DNA of 18,140 nucleotides from JABDIY01 sp041576015 (GTDB lineage Bacteria > Actinomycetota > Acidimicrobiia > Acidimicrobiales > SZUA-35). Each line of letters begins with the position of its first letter. Within the stretch, counting starts at the first letter, position 1. Shown here piece after piece: positions 6,092 through 14,077 of the stretch. The notes under the pieces were generated by a model. The model saw only the letters and a list, made by a program, of their open reading frames with translations, was not told the origin of the DNA and ran no database searches. Made by a program: the position numbers and the translations under genes. The stretch spans positions 1-18,140 of the forward strand of contig JBFGLT010000050.1 in the NCBI GenBank assembly GCA_041576015.1. The letters are read 5' to 3'.

Positions 6092-7243
6092 TCAGTTGAG
6101 GACCTGCCGGCCGATGATCTCCTTCATGATCTCGTTGGTTCCGCCGTAGATCTTCTGCACCCGAGCGTCCCGGTAGGCACGTGCCACCGGGTACTCCTCC
6201 ATGTACCCGTAGCCACCGAAGAGCTGAAGGCACCGGTCGATGACCCGGCACTCCAACTCGGTGGTCCACCACTTGGCCTGAGCGGCGTCCTCGGCGGTCA
6301 GCCGGCGCTGGAGATAGGCCTCGGTCTGGCGGTCGATGAACACCTGTGCGATGTCGAGCTCGGTCTTCATCTCGGCCAGTTCGAATCTCGTGTTCTGGAA
6401 CCCGGCGATCGGTTGACCGAAGGCGGTGCGGTCACGCACGTAGTCGACCGTCCATCCGAAGACTGCCCTTGCGTGGTGCACGGCACTGATCGACAGGCTG
6501 AGACGCTCGCGCGGAAGGTTGTTCACGAGGCCGAAGAAGCCGGCGCCCTCCTCGCCGAGGAGGTTGTCTCGGGGTACCCGGACATCGCTGAAGAACAGCT
6601 CGGCCGTGTCCTGCGCGTGCAGCCCGATCTTTTCGAGATTGCGGCCCCTGGTGAAGCCCTCCATCCCCTCCTCGACCACGAACAGACTCAGGCCCCGATG
6701 GGCCTCGGAGGGGTCCGTCTTGGCCGCCACGATCACCAGCGAGGAGTTGATTCCGTTGGTGATGAAGGTCTTCGACCCGTTCAGGACATACGTCTCTCCG
6801 TCCCGAATGGCCGTGGTCTTGATGCCGGCCAGGTCTGATCCGGTGCCCGGCTCGGTCATGGCGATGGCGGTCATGTGTTCGCCCGTGCAGATTCCCGGCA
6901 GCCAGCGGGCCTTCTGCTCGTCGGACGTCAGCTCGACGAAGTAGGGAAGGCAGATGTCGTTGTGGAGCGTGAGACACATGCCGCTCGCCATCACCCCCGC
7001 CCGCTGGATCTCCTCGTTCATGACGACGTTGAAGCGCCAGTCGTCGACCCCGCCGCCGCCGTACCGTTCTTCGACCTCGATGCCGAGGAAGCCGAGCGCT
7101 CCCGCCTTGCGGAACATCGCACGGTCGACGATGCCGTCGGCTTCCCACTTGTCGGCGTTCGGGACGATCTCGCTCTCGACGAAGGCCCGCACGCTCAGCC
7201 GGAACTGTTCGTGTTCATCGTCGTACAGCGTTCGCGACATCAT
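6092..7243 (-). CDS. Acyl-CoA dehydrogenase, long-chain/isovaleryl-type
   Basis: This 383-residue flavoenzyme makes the first alpha,beta-double bond of an acyl-CoA thioester and passes electrons to ETF. Clear signatures are AMTEPGTGSDLAG (128-140) and GSKTFITNG (156-164) around the FAD, RTAFGQPIAGFQ (272-283), and the C-terminal LFGGYGYMEEYPVARAYRDAR. The place of the usual MCAD glutamate reads YGGTNEI, as in long-chain (ACADL) enzymes. There the base sits on an earlier helix, and LPRERL provides E246 at the matching position. Start ATG 7243 (MMSRT) was chosen over upstream frame extension because TAACGT lies 7 bases before it. A 19-base inverted repeat overlaps its promoter. It is alone on this strand; the substrate chain length is not determined. 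Confidence 0.93.
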   Translation of the reverse strand: MMSRTLYDDEHEQFRLSVRAFVESEIVPNADKWEADGIVDRAMFRKAGALGFLGIEVEERYGGGGVDDWRFNVVMNEEIQRAGVMASGMCLTLHNDICLPYFVELTSDEQKARWLPGICTGEHMTAIAMTEPGTGSDLAGIKTTAIRDGETYVLNGSKTFITNGINSSLVIVAAKTDPSEAHRGLSLFVVEEGMEGFTRGRNLEKIGLHAQDTAELFFSDVRVPRDNLLGEEGAGFFGLVNNLPRERLSLSISAVHHARAVFGWTVDYVRDRTAFGQPIAGFQNTRFELAEMKTELDIAQVFIDRQTEAYLQRRLTAEDAAQAKWWTTELECRVIDRCLQLFGGYGYMEEYPVARAYRDARVQKIYGGTNEIMKEIIGRQVLN

Positions 7244-7250
7244 GCTGGGA

Positions 7251-7256
7251 ACGTTA
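7251..7256 (-). promoter_or_regulatory. Putative -10 element (leaderless) for the acyl-CoA dehydrogenase
   Basis: On the minus strand TAACGT is followed by 7 bases and ATG 7243. No ribosome-binding site is seen. The -35 position 17 bases upstream falls inside the inverted repeat 7264-7282. Confidence 0.45.
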
Positions 7257-7263
7257 CCCGAGC

Positions 7264-7282
7264 CGTGAATCGGGTGTTCACG
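7264..7282. promoter_or_regulatory. Operator-like inverted repeat, CGTGAA-N7-TTCACG
   Basis: The 19-base site CGTGAATCGGGTGTTCACG has perfect 6-base half-sites. It covers the spacer and -35 position of the minus-strand acyl-CoA dehydrogenase promoter, where a repressor would block RNA polymerase. The regulator is unknown; a TetR- or GntR-type fatty-acid repressor would be a natural candidate, but this is inference. Confidence 0.45.
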
Positions 7283-7286
7283 CGGC

Positions 7287-7320
7287 GGCCGGTCGGCGCG
7301 CCGGCGGGGCACCACCGGCC
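7287..7320. repeat. Inverted repeat with nested palindrome upstream of thiN
   Basis: GGCCGGT (7287-7293) and ACCGGCC (7314-7320) are perfect inverted arms with a 20-base centre that itself contains the palindrome CGGCGCGCCG (7294-7303). The right arm abuts the TACCAT hexamer of thiN. GC-rich dyads arise easily by chance at this base composition. Confidence 0.4.
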
Positions 7321-7326
7321 TACCAT
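7321..7326 (+). promoter_or_regulatory. Putative -10 element for thiN
   Basis: TACCAT is followed by 9 bases and ATG 7336, giving a leaderless or 2-3 base leader. The bases just before the ATG form the palindrome GGTGCACC (7328-7335) rather than a ribosome site. Confidence 0.45.
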
Positions 7327-7335
7327 CGGTGCACC

Positions 7336-8052
7336 ATGTCCTGCGCAGCGGCCCCCGAGAACGCATCTGCGACATCGACCGAGTCCAGTGGGCGCGTCGC
7401 TGTCATCTTGGCGGGCGGGACCGCCCCGTCCCGGCACCAGCTCGAGTGGGCTCGATCGGGAGCCGCCAGCGTGCTGGTCGTCGCCGCCGACAGCGGTACC
7501 GATCACGCACTCCGCCTCGGCGTGACCGTCGACGTCGCCGTCGGCGACTTCGACTCGATCTCTCCGGAGGCCCGGGACTGGCTCGTACGGACGGCTACGC
7601 CGGTCGAGCGCCATCCGACCGGCAAGGACGCCAGCGACCTGGAGCTGGCTCTGCACGCCGCATCGCACCACGAACCGGATCGGATCGTGGTGCTCGGCGT
7701 CGGCGGTGGCCGGCTCGATCACCTCGTGTTGAACCTCGTCGTCCTGGCCGATCGACGCTGGACGGGTCAGGTGTGCGCCCTCGCCGGCGAGACGCTCGTC
7801 ACCGCCGTCAGGGGACGGGTCGAGCTCGACGGACGACCCGGCTCGATCGTGTCCCTGGTGCCGGTCGGCGGTTCGGCGACGGTCACCACCACCGGGCTTC
7901 GCTACCCGCTGAGTGACGAGTCGCTCTCGCCGACCTCCACCCGTGGACTCAGCAACGTCCTGGAGCGCCCGCCGGCGCAGGTGACCCTGACCTCCGGCAC
8001 GCTTCTGGCCATCCAGCCCGAGTACGCTGCCGGCCGGGAGGCGGCGCCGTGA
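7336..8052 (+). CDS. thiN: Thiamine pyrophosphokinase
   Basis: This 238-residue cytoplasmic enzyme transfers pyrophosphate from ATP to thiamine to give thiamine diphosphate. Family motifs are in order: VILAGG (23-28), AADSGTDHALRLG (50-62), VGDFDSI (69-75) with acidic D71 and D73, KDASDLELAL (97-106), GGGRLDHLVLNL (123-134), and the C-terminal thiamine-site STRGLSNVL (201-209). The first 20 residues are a Ser/Ala-rich extension beyond the usual start. Its stop overlaps the LCP gene start by 4 bases, with GGGAGG at 8036-8041 serving the LCP gene. A TPK-like domain also occurs in SteA-type cell-separation proteins, but the length and complete TPK motifs argue for the metabolic enzyme. Confidence 0.9.
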   Translation: MSCAAAPENASATSTESSGRVAVILAGGTAPSRHQLEWARSGAASVLVVAADSGTDHALRLGVTVDVAVGDFDSISPEARDWLVRTATPVERHPTGKDASDLELALHAASHHEPDRIVVLGVGGGRLDHLVLNLVVLADRRWTGQVCALAGETLVTAVRGRVELDGRPGSIVSLVPVGGSATVTTTGLRYPLSDESLSPTSTRGLSNVLERPPAQVTLTSGTLLAIQPEYAAGREAAP

Positions 8053-9443
8053 ACGCGACCCGGAGACGCGGCATCCTTCCGCGCATCGTCGTCGTGGTGA
8101 ACGTCTTCGCCATCGGCATCGCGGTCGCCGCCGCCTACCTGATCAACAGCAGCTACGGGCGAATCGAATCCATCGACCGGGTCGCCCTCGCGGGAACGCT
8201 GACTCCTGTCGACGCCGGCGCGTCCTCGGGAGAACGGGTGCTCAACGTGCTCCTCGTCGGTTCCGATTCAGCCGCCCGTCTCGATGCGGACGACCCGATC
8301 AATGAGGGCCGCCAGGGGGAACGCAACGGGGACGTGATCATCGTGGCCCACATCGACGAACGCAACGGGACGGCCGCCCTGCTGTCGATTCCCCGTGATC
8401 TATGGGTTCCGATCGCCGGCCGGGACCGCGAAGCCAAGATCAACAGCGCCTTCGCAGTCGGCGGCCCGGCGATGCTGATCGACACCATCGAGCAGAATCT
8501 CGAGATCCCCATCCATCACTATGTGAACGTCGACTTCAGCGGGTTCCAGGGCCTGGTCGACGCACTCGGGCACGTCGACGTGTGGTTCGACCGCCCAGCG
8601 CGGGACTTCAATCCCAGCACCGGGAGGTCGCAGACGGGGTTCGTCATGCTCGAGTGGGGCTGCCAGCCGCTCGACGGTCCGAACGCGCTGGCCTACGTGC
8701 GGTCCCGCTACTACCAGACGATGGACCTCGACGGGACCTGGGTGTCCGAACCGGCCAGCGATCTCAACCGCATCGACCGGCAGCAGGACTTCCTGCGCCA
8801 GCTCGTCGCCGAGGCCATCAGCAGGGGATCGCGCAACCCGTTCGTCTTCGACGGCCTGGTCGATGCCGCTGTCGAGCACGTGACCCTCGATCAGGACCTC
8901 ACGCCCGCGCTCCTGCTGGATCTCGGCGAGGCGTTCGACGACTTCGACAGTGAGAGCCTCGAGGCCTACAGCCTCCCCGCCGAGTTCGGATGGGTGGGGT
9001 CGGCAAGTGTCCTGTTCGCCGACTGGGAGAATGCCGAGCCCCTGCTGGCACTGTTCCGCGGCGCTGAACCGACCGACCCGGCCACCGTCAGAGCCGAGCT
9101 GGCCTACGATCCGATCCGGGCCGAGGACGCCGAAGCGATCGGTGAGAGGCTGCACGAGGCGGGCTTTGCCGATGTGGCCGCCCTGCCGGCCCCGCTCGGC
9201 TTTCCGGGAATCGAGGTCCGGCACGGACCCAACGCCCGCCCGGCGGCCGACCTCATCTCGAGCGCCATCGGCCCCCAGGCGCGGATTGTCGAGGTCGGCG
9301 GTCTCCCGGGGCGAACCGTTGTGGTGGCGCTCGGCTCCGGCGTGGCCGAGCCGGCGGGCGCCTCCGGCTCCACCTCGTCGGGCGGCGCTCCGACCAGCGA
9401 GTTCGATGCCCGAGGGTTTAGTCGCGCCACTTGTGGCCGATAA
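8049..9443 (+). CDS. LytR-CpsA-Psr (LCP) family cell-wall glycopolymer ligase
   Basis: This 464-residue membrane-anchored protein has a short basic N-terminus, one span (about 11-33), and an extracellular LCP domain at about 64-260. Typical motifs are NVLLVGSDS (66-74), GDVIIVAHID (94-103), LLSIPRDLWVPI (111-122) with R116 and D117, KINSAF (130-135), HHYVNVDF (156-163) and ALAYVRSR (213-220). These bind the pyrophosphate-lipid head in characterised LCP proteins. Residues about 345-430 look like a LytR C-terminal domain, followed by a Gly/Ser tail. LCP enzymes move glycans from undecaprenyl-pyrophosphate to peptidoglycan or other acceptors. GTG 8049 overlaps the thiN stop and has GGGAGG 7 bases upstream. 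The adjacent glycan genes suggest this ligase attaches their product; that link is inference. Confidence 0.9.
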   Translation: MNATRRRGILPRIVVVVNVFAIGIAVAAAYLINSSYGRIESIDRVALAGTLTPVDAGASSGERVLNVLLVGSDSAARLDADDPINEGRQGERNGDVIIVAHIDERNGTAALLSIPRDLWVPIAGRDREAKINSAFAVGGPAMLIDTIEQNLEIPIHHYVNVDFSGFQGLVDALGHVDVWFDRPARDFNPSTGRSQTGFVMLEWGCQPLDGPNALAYVRSRYYQTMDLDGTWVSEPASDLNRIDRQQDFLRQLVAEAISRGSRNPFVFDGLVDAAVEHVTLDQDLTPALLLDLGEAFDDFDSESLEAYSLPAEFGWVGSASVLFADWENAEPLLALFRGAEPTDPATVRAELAYDPIRAEDAEAIGERLHEAGFADVAALPAPLGFPGIEVRHGPNARPAADLISSAIGPQARIVEVGGLPGRTVVVALGSGVAEPAGASGSTSSGGAPTSEFDARGFSRATCGR

Positions 9444-9510
9444 GAACTCTGCGAGCGCGCGCTGGCCACGGTCTGCCACCGAACAAGGTAGGTCCGCCCA
9501 GAGCGTGGCC
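9433..9510 (+). repeat. Three-arm GTGGCC/GGCCAC inverted repeat between lcp and ugd
   Basis: GTGGCC (9433-9438), GGCCACG (9464-9470) and CGTGGCC (9504-9510) can form two mutually exclusive stems, 1-2 or 2-3. The first arm lies at the end of the LCP coding region. There is no T-run, so neither stem is a classic intrinsic terminator. The remaining spacer up to 9555 shows nothing else I can name. Confidence 0.35.
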
Positions 9511-9555
9511 GTCGCCGGAGATCGCTACCCTGCGAATGGAGCCGGCGGGAAGTGT

Positions 9556-9573
9556 CAATATGGCTCTAGGGAG
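9556..9573 (+). promoter_or_regulatory. Candidate -10 and Shine-Dalgarno for ugd
   Basis: CAATAT (9556-9561) is a possible -10, with TACCCT (9526-9531) as an alternative. GGGAG (9569-9573) is 8 bases before GTG 9582 and supports that start. No convincing -35 is visible for either hexamer. Confidence 0.4.
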
Positions 9574-9581
9574 ATTGCACT

Positions 9582-10859
9582 GTGGCAACGATCGCCGTCA
9601 TCGGAACCGGGTATGTCGGGTTGACGACGGGAGCCTGCTTCGCCCACCTCGGCCACGACGTCATCTGCGCCGACATCGACGCTGACAAGATCGCCCGCCT
9701 CAAGGAGGGATCGATCCCGATCGTGGAGGACGGCCTCGACCGGATCGTGGCCGAAGCCCTCGCCGCTGGCAAGATCCGCTTCACCCTCGGGGCGCAGAAC
9801 GCCAGCGAGCTGGCCGAGTTCCACTACCTCTGTGTCCCGACCCCCCAGGGTTCGGATGGTTCGGCCGACCTCAGCTACCTCCAGGAAGCGGCGGCCCAGA
9901 TCGGTCCTGTCCTCCCGCCCAACTCGGTGGTCGTCAACAAATCCACCGTGCCGGTCGGGTCGACCGAAGTCGTCGCTCAGCACCTCGGACGCCCCGACGT
10001 CCAGGTGGTCTCGAATCCCGAGTTTCTTCGGGAGGGAACCGCCGTCCAGGACTTCCTCCACCCCGACCGGGTGGTGATCGGCGCCCACGATCAGGAAGCG
10101 GCCATCCGGGTGGCGGCGCTCTATGCGCGAGTGCGGGCTCCGATCATGGTGACCGACCCGATCTCGGCCGAGACGATCAAGTACGCCAGCAACGCCTTTC
10201 TCGCCACCAAGCTCAGCTTCGTGAACGCCATCGCCACGTTGTGCGAGCATGTCGGCGCCGACGTCGACGACGTCACGCTCGGCATGGGCTACGACCGCCG
10301 GATCGGCAAGGAGTTCCTCCGGCCCGGGCCCGGATGGGGCGGGAGCTGTTTCCCCAAGGACGTCGCCGCCCTGGCCCGCATCGCGTCCGACCACGGCTAC
10401 GAGTTCACGCTCCTCCGGGAGGTCCTCGCCGTCAATGACGCCCAGTTCGATCGCACCGCTCAGAAGGTGCTCGACGTCCTCGGCCCGGACCCGAAGAGCA
10501 AGAAGGTGGCCGCCTGGGGCCTCACGTTCAAGGCCGGTACCGACGACCTGCGTCAGTCCCCGGCCGTGGCGGTGCTCCAGCGGATCAGCGGGGCCGGTGC
10601 CCACATCACCGCCTTCGACCCGGCAATCCCGGCCGACATCCCCGAACTGCCGCTGGTACAGGTCGTCTCCGATCCGCTGGTTGCCGCCAAGGACGCCGAC
10701 GTGCTCGTCGTCCTCACCGAGTGGCCAGAGTTCCGATTCGCCGACTTCGATCAGCTGGCCGACCAGATGCGGGGCCGGGTCGTCGTCGACGGCCGCAACC
10801 ACCTCGAGCCTGCGGTGCTCAAACGGCGGCACTTCACCGTGATCGGCATCGGTCGGTAG
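9582..10859 (+). CDS. ugd: UDP-glucose 6-dehydrogenase
   Basis: This 425-residue cytoplasmic enzyme oxidises UDP-glucose to UDP-glucuronate in two NAD-dependent steps. It opens with the Rossmann motif IGTGYVGL (7-14) and the NAD-selecting ADID (30-33), followed by CVPTPQ (84-89), NKSTVPVGST (119-128), and SNPEFLREG (144-152). The sugar-binding helix carries SAETIKYASNAFLATK (195-210). GPGWGGSCFPKD (249-260) supplies catalytic C256, and the C-terminal NAD/UDP half has GLTFKAGTDDLRQSP. All key motifs are intact and length is normal for the bacterial family. GTG 9582 fits the GGGAG site and the family start. The next gene, which uses its product, begins 2 bases after the stop. Confidence 0.97.
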   Translation: MATIAVIGTGYVGLTTGACFAHLGHDVICADIDADKIARLKEGSIPIVEDGLDRIVAEALAAGKIRFTLGAQNASELAEFHYLCVPTPQGSDGSADLSYLQEAAAQIGPVLPPNSVVVNKSTVPVGSTEVVAQHLGRPDVQVVSNPEFLREGTAVQDFLHPDRVVIGAHDQEAAIRVAALYARVRAPIMVTDPISAETIKYASNAFLATKLSFVNAIATLCEHVGADVDDVTLGMGYDRRIGKEFLRPGPGWGGSCFPKDVAALARIASDHGYEFTLLREVLAVNDAQFDRTAQKVLDVLGPDPKSKKVAAWGLTFKAGTDDLRQSPAVAVLQRISGAGAHITAFDPAIPADIPELPLVQVVSDPLVAAKDADVLVVLTEWPEFRFADFDQLADQMRGRVVVDGRNHLEPAVLKRRHFTVIGIGR

Positions 10860-10861
10860 AC

Positions 10862-11812
10862 ATGGCACGGGTCGTCGTCACCGGCGGAGCCGGCTTTCTC
10901 GGCTCGCACCTCTGCCGCGAGCTGCTGGCTCGCGGTGACGAGGTCGTCGCTCTCGACAACCTCGTCACCGGGTCGGAGGCCAACATCGCCGAGCTGTTCG
11001 GACACCCGGGATTCCTCTTCACCAGGCAGGATGTCTCGGAGTACATCTGGGTTCCCGGGCCGGTCGATGCGATCATGCATCTGGCCTCGCCCGCATCACC
11101 GGCCGACTTCGACCGAATCCCCATCCAGATCCTCAAGGTCGGCGGTCCCGGGACCCACAACGGGCTGGGGCTGGCCCGGGCCAAGGGGGCGAAGTTCTTC
11201 CTGAACTCGACGAGCGAGGTCTACGGCGACCCGCTCGTCCATCCGCAACCGGAGACGTACTGGGGCAACGTCAATCCGGTCGGGCCGCGCGGCGTGTACG
11301 ACGAGGCCAAACGGTACGCCGAGGCCATGACGATGGCCTATCACCGCAAGCACGGCACCGACGTTCGCATCGTGCGGACGTTCAACACCTACGGACCGCG
11401 GATGCGACCCGACGACGGCCGAGTAGTGAGCAACTTCATCAACCAAGCGCTCCGGGGTGAGCCTCTGACCGTCCACGGCGACGGCTCCCAGAGCCGCAGC
11501 TTCTGCTACGTCTCGGACCAGATCGCTGGTCAGTTGGCTCTGCTCGACAGCGATTACACCCTCCCGGTGAACATCGGCAACGACCTGGAGTTCACCATGC
11601 TCGAACTGGCCCAGGAGGTGCTGGCGGCCACCAACTCGTCCTCGGAACTGGTCCACCTGCCGCTTCCCGAGGACGATCCTCTCCAACGCAAGCCCGACCT
11701 TACGGTGGCTCGCCGCGAACTCGGGTGGGAGCCAACGGTGTCACTGCGCGACGGTCTGGCAAAGACCATCGACTACTTCGCTCGGCTGATGGAGCACCCG
11801 ACTCCGGCCTGA
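10862..11812 (+). CDS. uxs: UDP-glucuronate decarboxylase (UDP-xylose synthase)
   Basis: This 316-residue protein of the short-chain dehydrogenase/epimerase type converts UDP-glucuronate to UDP-xylose with bound NAD. It has GGAGFLGSH (8-16) for NAD and the UXS-specific HLASPASPADF region (73-83). LKVGGPGTHNGLGLA (91-105) and STSEVYGDP with E119 follow, then YWGNVNPVGPR (133-143), the catalytic YDEAK (Y146, K150) and RTFNTYGPRM. The LASPASP and NVNP-GPR-YDE pattern separates UXS from UDP-glucose epimerases and dTDP-glucose dehydratases. ATG 10862 starts 2 bases after ugd; the upstream in-frame sequence lies over ugd and is not used. The two genes are an obvious two-step pathway. UXS was not given a GNE or RmlB label because of these motifs. 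Confidence 0.94.
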   Translation: MARVVVTGGAGFLGSHLCRELLARGDEVVALDNLVTGSEANIAELFGHPGFLFTRQDVSEYIWVPGPVDAIMHLASPASPADFDRIPIQILKVGGPGTHNGLGLARAKGAKFFLNSTSEVYGDPLVHPQPETYWGNVNPVGPRGVYDEAKRYAEAMTMAYHRKHGTDVRIVRTFNTYGPRMRPDDGRVVSNFINQALRGEPLTVHGDGSQSRSFCYVSDQIAGQLALLDSDYTLPVNIGNDLEFTMLELAQEVLAATNSSSELVHLPLPEDDPLQRKPDLTVARRELGWEPTVSLRDGLAKTIDYFARLMEHPTPA

Positions 11813-11841
11813 GGAGGCGGACGGGCGAGCCGGCCCGAAGC

Positions 11842-11847
11842 TAGGCT
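11842..11847 (+). promoter_or_regulatory. Putative -10 element for the glycosyltransferase group
   Basis: TAGGCT lies 9 bases before GTG 11857, with no ribosome site between. It could start a separate transcript in the 44-base gap after the decarboxylase gene. Confidence 0.35.
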
Positions 11848-11856
11848 TGGATCCCT

Positions 11857-12960
11857 GTGAGGGTCGCCGTCACGGTCGAACAGTTCTGGCATCCGGTTCC
11901 GGGCGGCACCGCACGCGCCACCCACAAGACCGTGCGGGCTCTGCAGCGAGCTGGCGACATCGACCTGGTGGGAATCGCCGCCCGCCACGACGACAACGCC
12001 GGTCACAGTCACGATCTGACCATCCCCGTCTGCCACAGTCGCCTGCCCCGACCGCTGCTGTACGAATCGTGGCTCTGGCTGCGGCGTCCGGGCATCGAGC
12101 GTTTGTCGGGCGAGGTTGACGTCGTGTGGGCATCTGCGATGGTGCCGCCTCCGGTGTCGCCCGCCGCCCTGGTGACCACCGTTCACGATCTCGACTTCCT
12201 CGATCACCCGGAGTGGCTGACAGCCCGCGGCCGGGGGTTCTTCCCCCGCGCCTATGCAGCCGCCCGCCAGCGATCGGACCTCGTCGTCTGCCCGTCGCGC
12301 ACCGTCGCTGACCGAGTCGCTCGGTCCGGGGTCCAGGCCGACCGCATCCGGGTGGTTCCGTGGGGTGTGTCGTCGGTACCCGTCGCCGCCGAGGAGATCG
12401 ATGAGGTCCGGGCCCACTATCAGTTGCCGGGCACGTTCGTCCTCTGGGTCGGAACTGTCGAACCTCGAAAAAACGTCAGCGGACTGGTCGCCGCCCTCGA
12501 ACGGGTCGATGCGCCCCTGGCCGTGGTCGGGCCAGGCGGTTGGAACACCGACGTGGCTTCGCTGCTGGCACCCCTGGGCGATCGGGCGCACCACCTCGGT
12601 CCGGTGCCGGAACGAGATCTCCATCGCCTCTATGCCGCGGCCAGCGTGTTCGTCCTTCCCAGCCACGCCGAAGGGTTCGGACTGCCGGTTCTCGAGGCCA
12701 TGGCCCAAGGCACGCCGGTCGTGACCTCTGGAGGGACGGCGACCGAGGAGGCGGCGGCAGGAGCGGCGTTGCTTGTCGACCCGACCGATCCGGCGTCGAT
12801 CGCCGAGGCGCTGGAGCGGGTTCTGAGCGATCCAGAAACGGCGAGGGATCTCAGCCGGCGGGGCCGCCAGCGGGCGCTGTCGATGACGTGGGACACGACC
12901 GCCCAGGGATACCGGGAGGCCTTCGACGAAGCGGTCCGTCGACGGCGAGCCGGCCGCTAG
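11857..12960 (+). CDS. GT4-family glycosyltransferase 1
   Basis: This 367-residue GT-B enzyme transfers a sugar from a nucleotide donor at the cytoplasmic membrane face. The N-terminal domain has the FWHPVPGGTAR glycine-rich loop (10-20) and VHDLDFLDHPEW (109-120), a pattern typical of mannosyl/rhamnosyl-type GT4 members. A hinge near 165-172 (RVVPWGV) leads to the donor-binding domain: LWVGTVEPRKN (196-206), then AEGFGLPVLEAM with the E272-x7-E280 pair that contacts the donor nucleotide-sugar. The start is GTG 11857 after a -10-like hexamer. The stop is directly followed by the next gene's ATG, with no gap. Sugar and acceptor cannot be read from the sequence. Confidence 0.92.
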   Translation: MRVAVTVEQFWHPVPGGTARATHKTVRALQRAGDIDLVGIAARHDDNAGHSHDLTIPVCHSRLPRPLLYESWLWLRRPGIERLSGEVDVVWASAMVPPPVSPAALVTTVHDLDFLDHPEWLTARGRGFFPRAYAAARQRSDLVVCPSRTVADRVARSGVQADRIRVVPWGVSSVPVAAEEIDEVRAHYQLPGTFVLWVGTVEPRKNVSGLVAALERVDAPLAVVGPGGWNTDVASLLAPLGDRAHHLGPVPERDLHRLYAAASVFVLPSHAEGFGLPVLEAMAQGTPVVTSGGTATEEAAAGAALLVDPTDPASIAEALERVLSDPETARDLSRRGRQRALSMTWDTTAQGYREAFDEAVRRRRAGR

Positions 12961-14076
12961 ATGGAGACCATCGGCGTCAACCTGCTGTGGCTCGAACCGG
13001 GGGTGGTCGGTGGAAGCGAGGAGTACACGCTCTCGCTTCTCCGGGCGATCCACGATCTCGACCCACTCGACCTCGAGCTCCGCCTGTTCAGCCAGCACTC
13101 GCTCCTCGATCATCATCCCGACCTCGGACTACGGTTCGAGGTGATCACGGCGCCCCGAGTGCCGGCCCGCAAGATCGGGCGGGTTGCCACCGAGCACACC
13201 TGGCTGGCCCGGCAGGTGAGCGCGCTGCGGTTGATCCATCACGCCGGCGGGATTATCCCCGGGTCGCCGGCGACGGCGGCGATGCTCACGGTCCTCGATC
13301 TCCAGCCCCTCGACCTGCCCGCCAACTTCGGCCGGGTCAAGCGGAACTGGCTGGCCCAGATGCTCCCCCGTTCGGTGGCTCAGGCCAAGCTCATCGTGAC
13401 GCCGAGCGCGTTCACCGCCGGCCGGCTGGTCGACCTGCTCGACGTGCCGGCGGACATGATTCGGGTCGTTCCCTTCGGCGTTGTCACCCGATCAGAGGAC
13501 CACGTCACCGGCCTGTCCGACTCCGTTCCCGAACCTGCGCCGCCCACGTTCCTGTACCCGGCCATTGCCTATCCCCACAAGCGTCACGCCGATCTCGTCG
13601 ACGCGCTGGCGCTGGTCCGGCGGGAGGTTCCCGATGCCCGCCTGGTGCTCACCGGGCGTCGCGGCCCGTGCTCGGAGGCCGTGGCCCGGCACATCGCCGA
13701 TGCCGGCCTCGACGATGCCGTGGACGTTCTCGGCCGCGTCGACCGCCAGATTCTGAACGCGTGGTACCGGCGCTCGACCGCCGTCGTCATCCCGTCCGAA
13801 TACGAAGGCTTCGGCCTTCCGGCTCTGGAGGCCATGCAGACGGGCACGCCCCTGATCGTCGCCAATGCCGGGGCGTCCCCCGAGATCGCCGGCGACGCCG
13901 CTCTCGTCGTGCCCCCCCGGTCGGCGGAGGAGCTGGCGGCAGCGATGATCCGGGTGGCGACCGACCCCCTCACCGCCGATCAACTGTCCGCCCGCGGCAG
14001 GGAGCGGGCTGCTCGATTCACCTGGGTCGCCGCCGGAACCGCGCTGATCGACGCCTACCGGGACGCCCTCAACTGA
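12961..14076 (+). CDS. GT4-family glycosyltransferase 2
   Basis: This 371-residue GT-B protein starts at the base after the previous stop, so it depends on coupled translation. The N-terminal domain has EPGVVGGSEEYTLSLL (12-27), the acceptor-side glycine loop, and VTPSAFTAGRL. RVVPFGV (168-174) marks the domain joint. The donor domain contains YPAIAYPHKRH (199-209), TGRRG (231-235) and SEYEGFGLPALEAM with E282-x7-E290. It ends with GRERAARFTW and a C-terminal helix, as usual for GT4. In family terms it resembles gene 1 only at the general GT4 level, so the two probably add different linkages. The donor is unknown, although UDP-xylose, UDP-glucuronate or a GDP-hexose would be made by neighbouring enzymes. 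Confidence 0.92.
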   Translation: METIGVNLLWLEPGVVGGSEEYTLSLLRAIHDLDPLDLELRLFSQHSLLDHHPDLGLRFEVITAPRVPARKIGRVATEHTWLARQVSALRLIHHAGGIIPGSPATAAMLTVLDLQPLDLPANFGRVKRNWLAQMLPRSVAQAKLIVTPSAFTAGRLVDLLDVPADMIRVVPFGVVTRSEDHVTGLSDSVPEPAPPTFLYPAIAYPHKRHADLVDALALVRREVPDARLVLTGRRGPCSEAVARHIADAGLDDAVDVLGRVDRQILNAWYRRSTAVVIPSEYEGFGLPALEAMQTGTPLIVANAGASPEIAGDAALVVPPRSAEELAAAMIRVATDPLTADQLSARGRERAARFTWVAAGTALIDAYRDALN

Positions 14077-14077
14077 C

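Noticed and set aside
6092..7243. Apparent loss of the catalytic Glu in the acyl-CoA dehydrogenase (YGGTNEI instead of YEGT)
   Set aside because: YGGTNEI is normal in long-chain type enzymes, whose base is on an earlier helix; LPRERL provides E246 there.
7336..8052. SteA-like cell-separation protein instead of thiamine pyrophosphokinase
   Set aside because: The protein is only 238 residues and has every TPK motif, including the C-terminal STRGLSN site.
9555..10868. Open frame of 437 codons on the minus strand opposite ugd
   Set aside because: Antisense shadow of a well-identified UDP-glucose dehydrogenase; low-complexity composition and no family motif.
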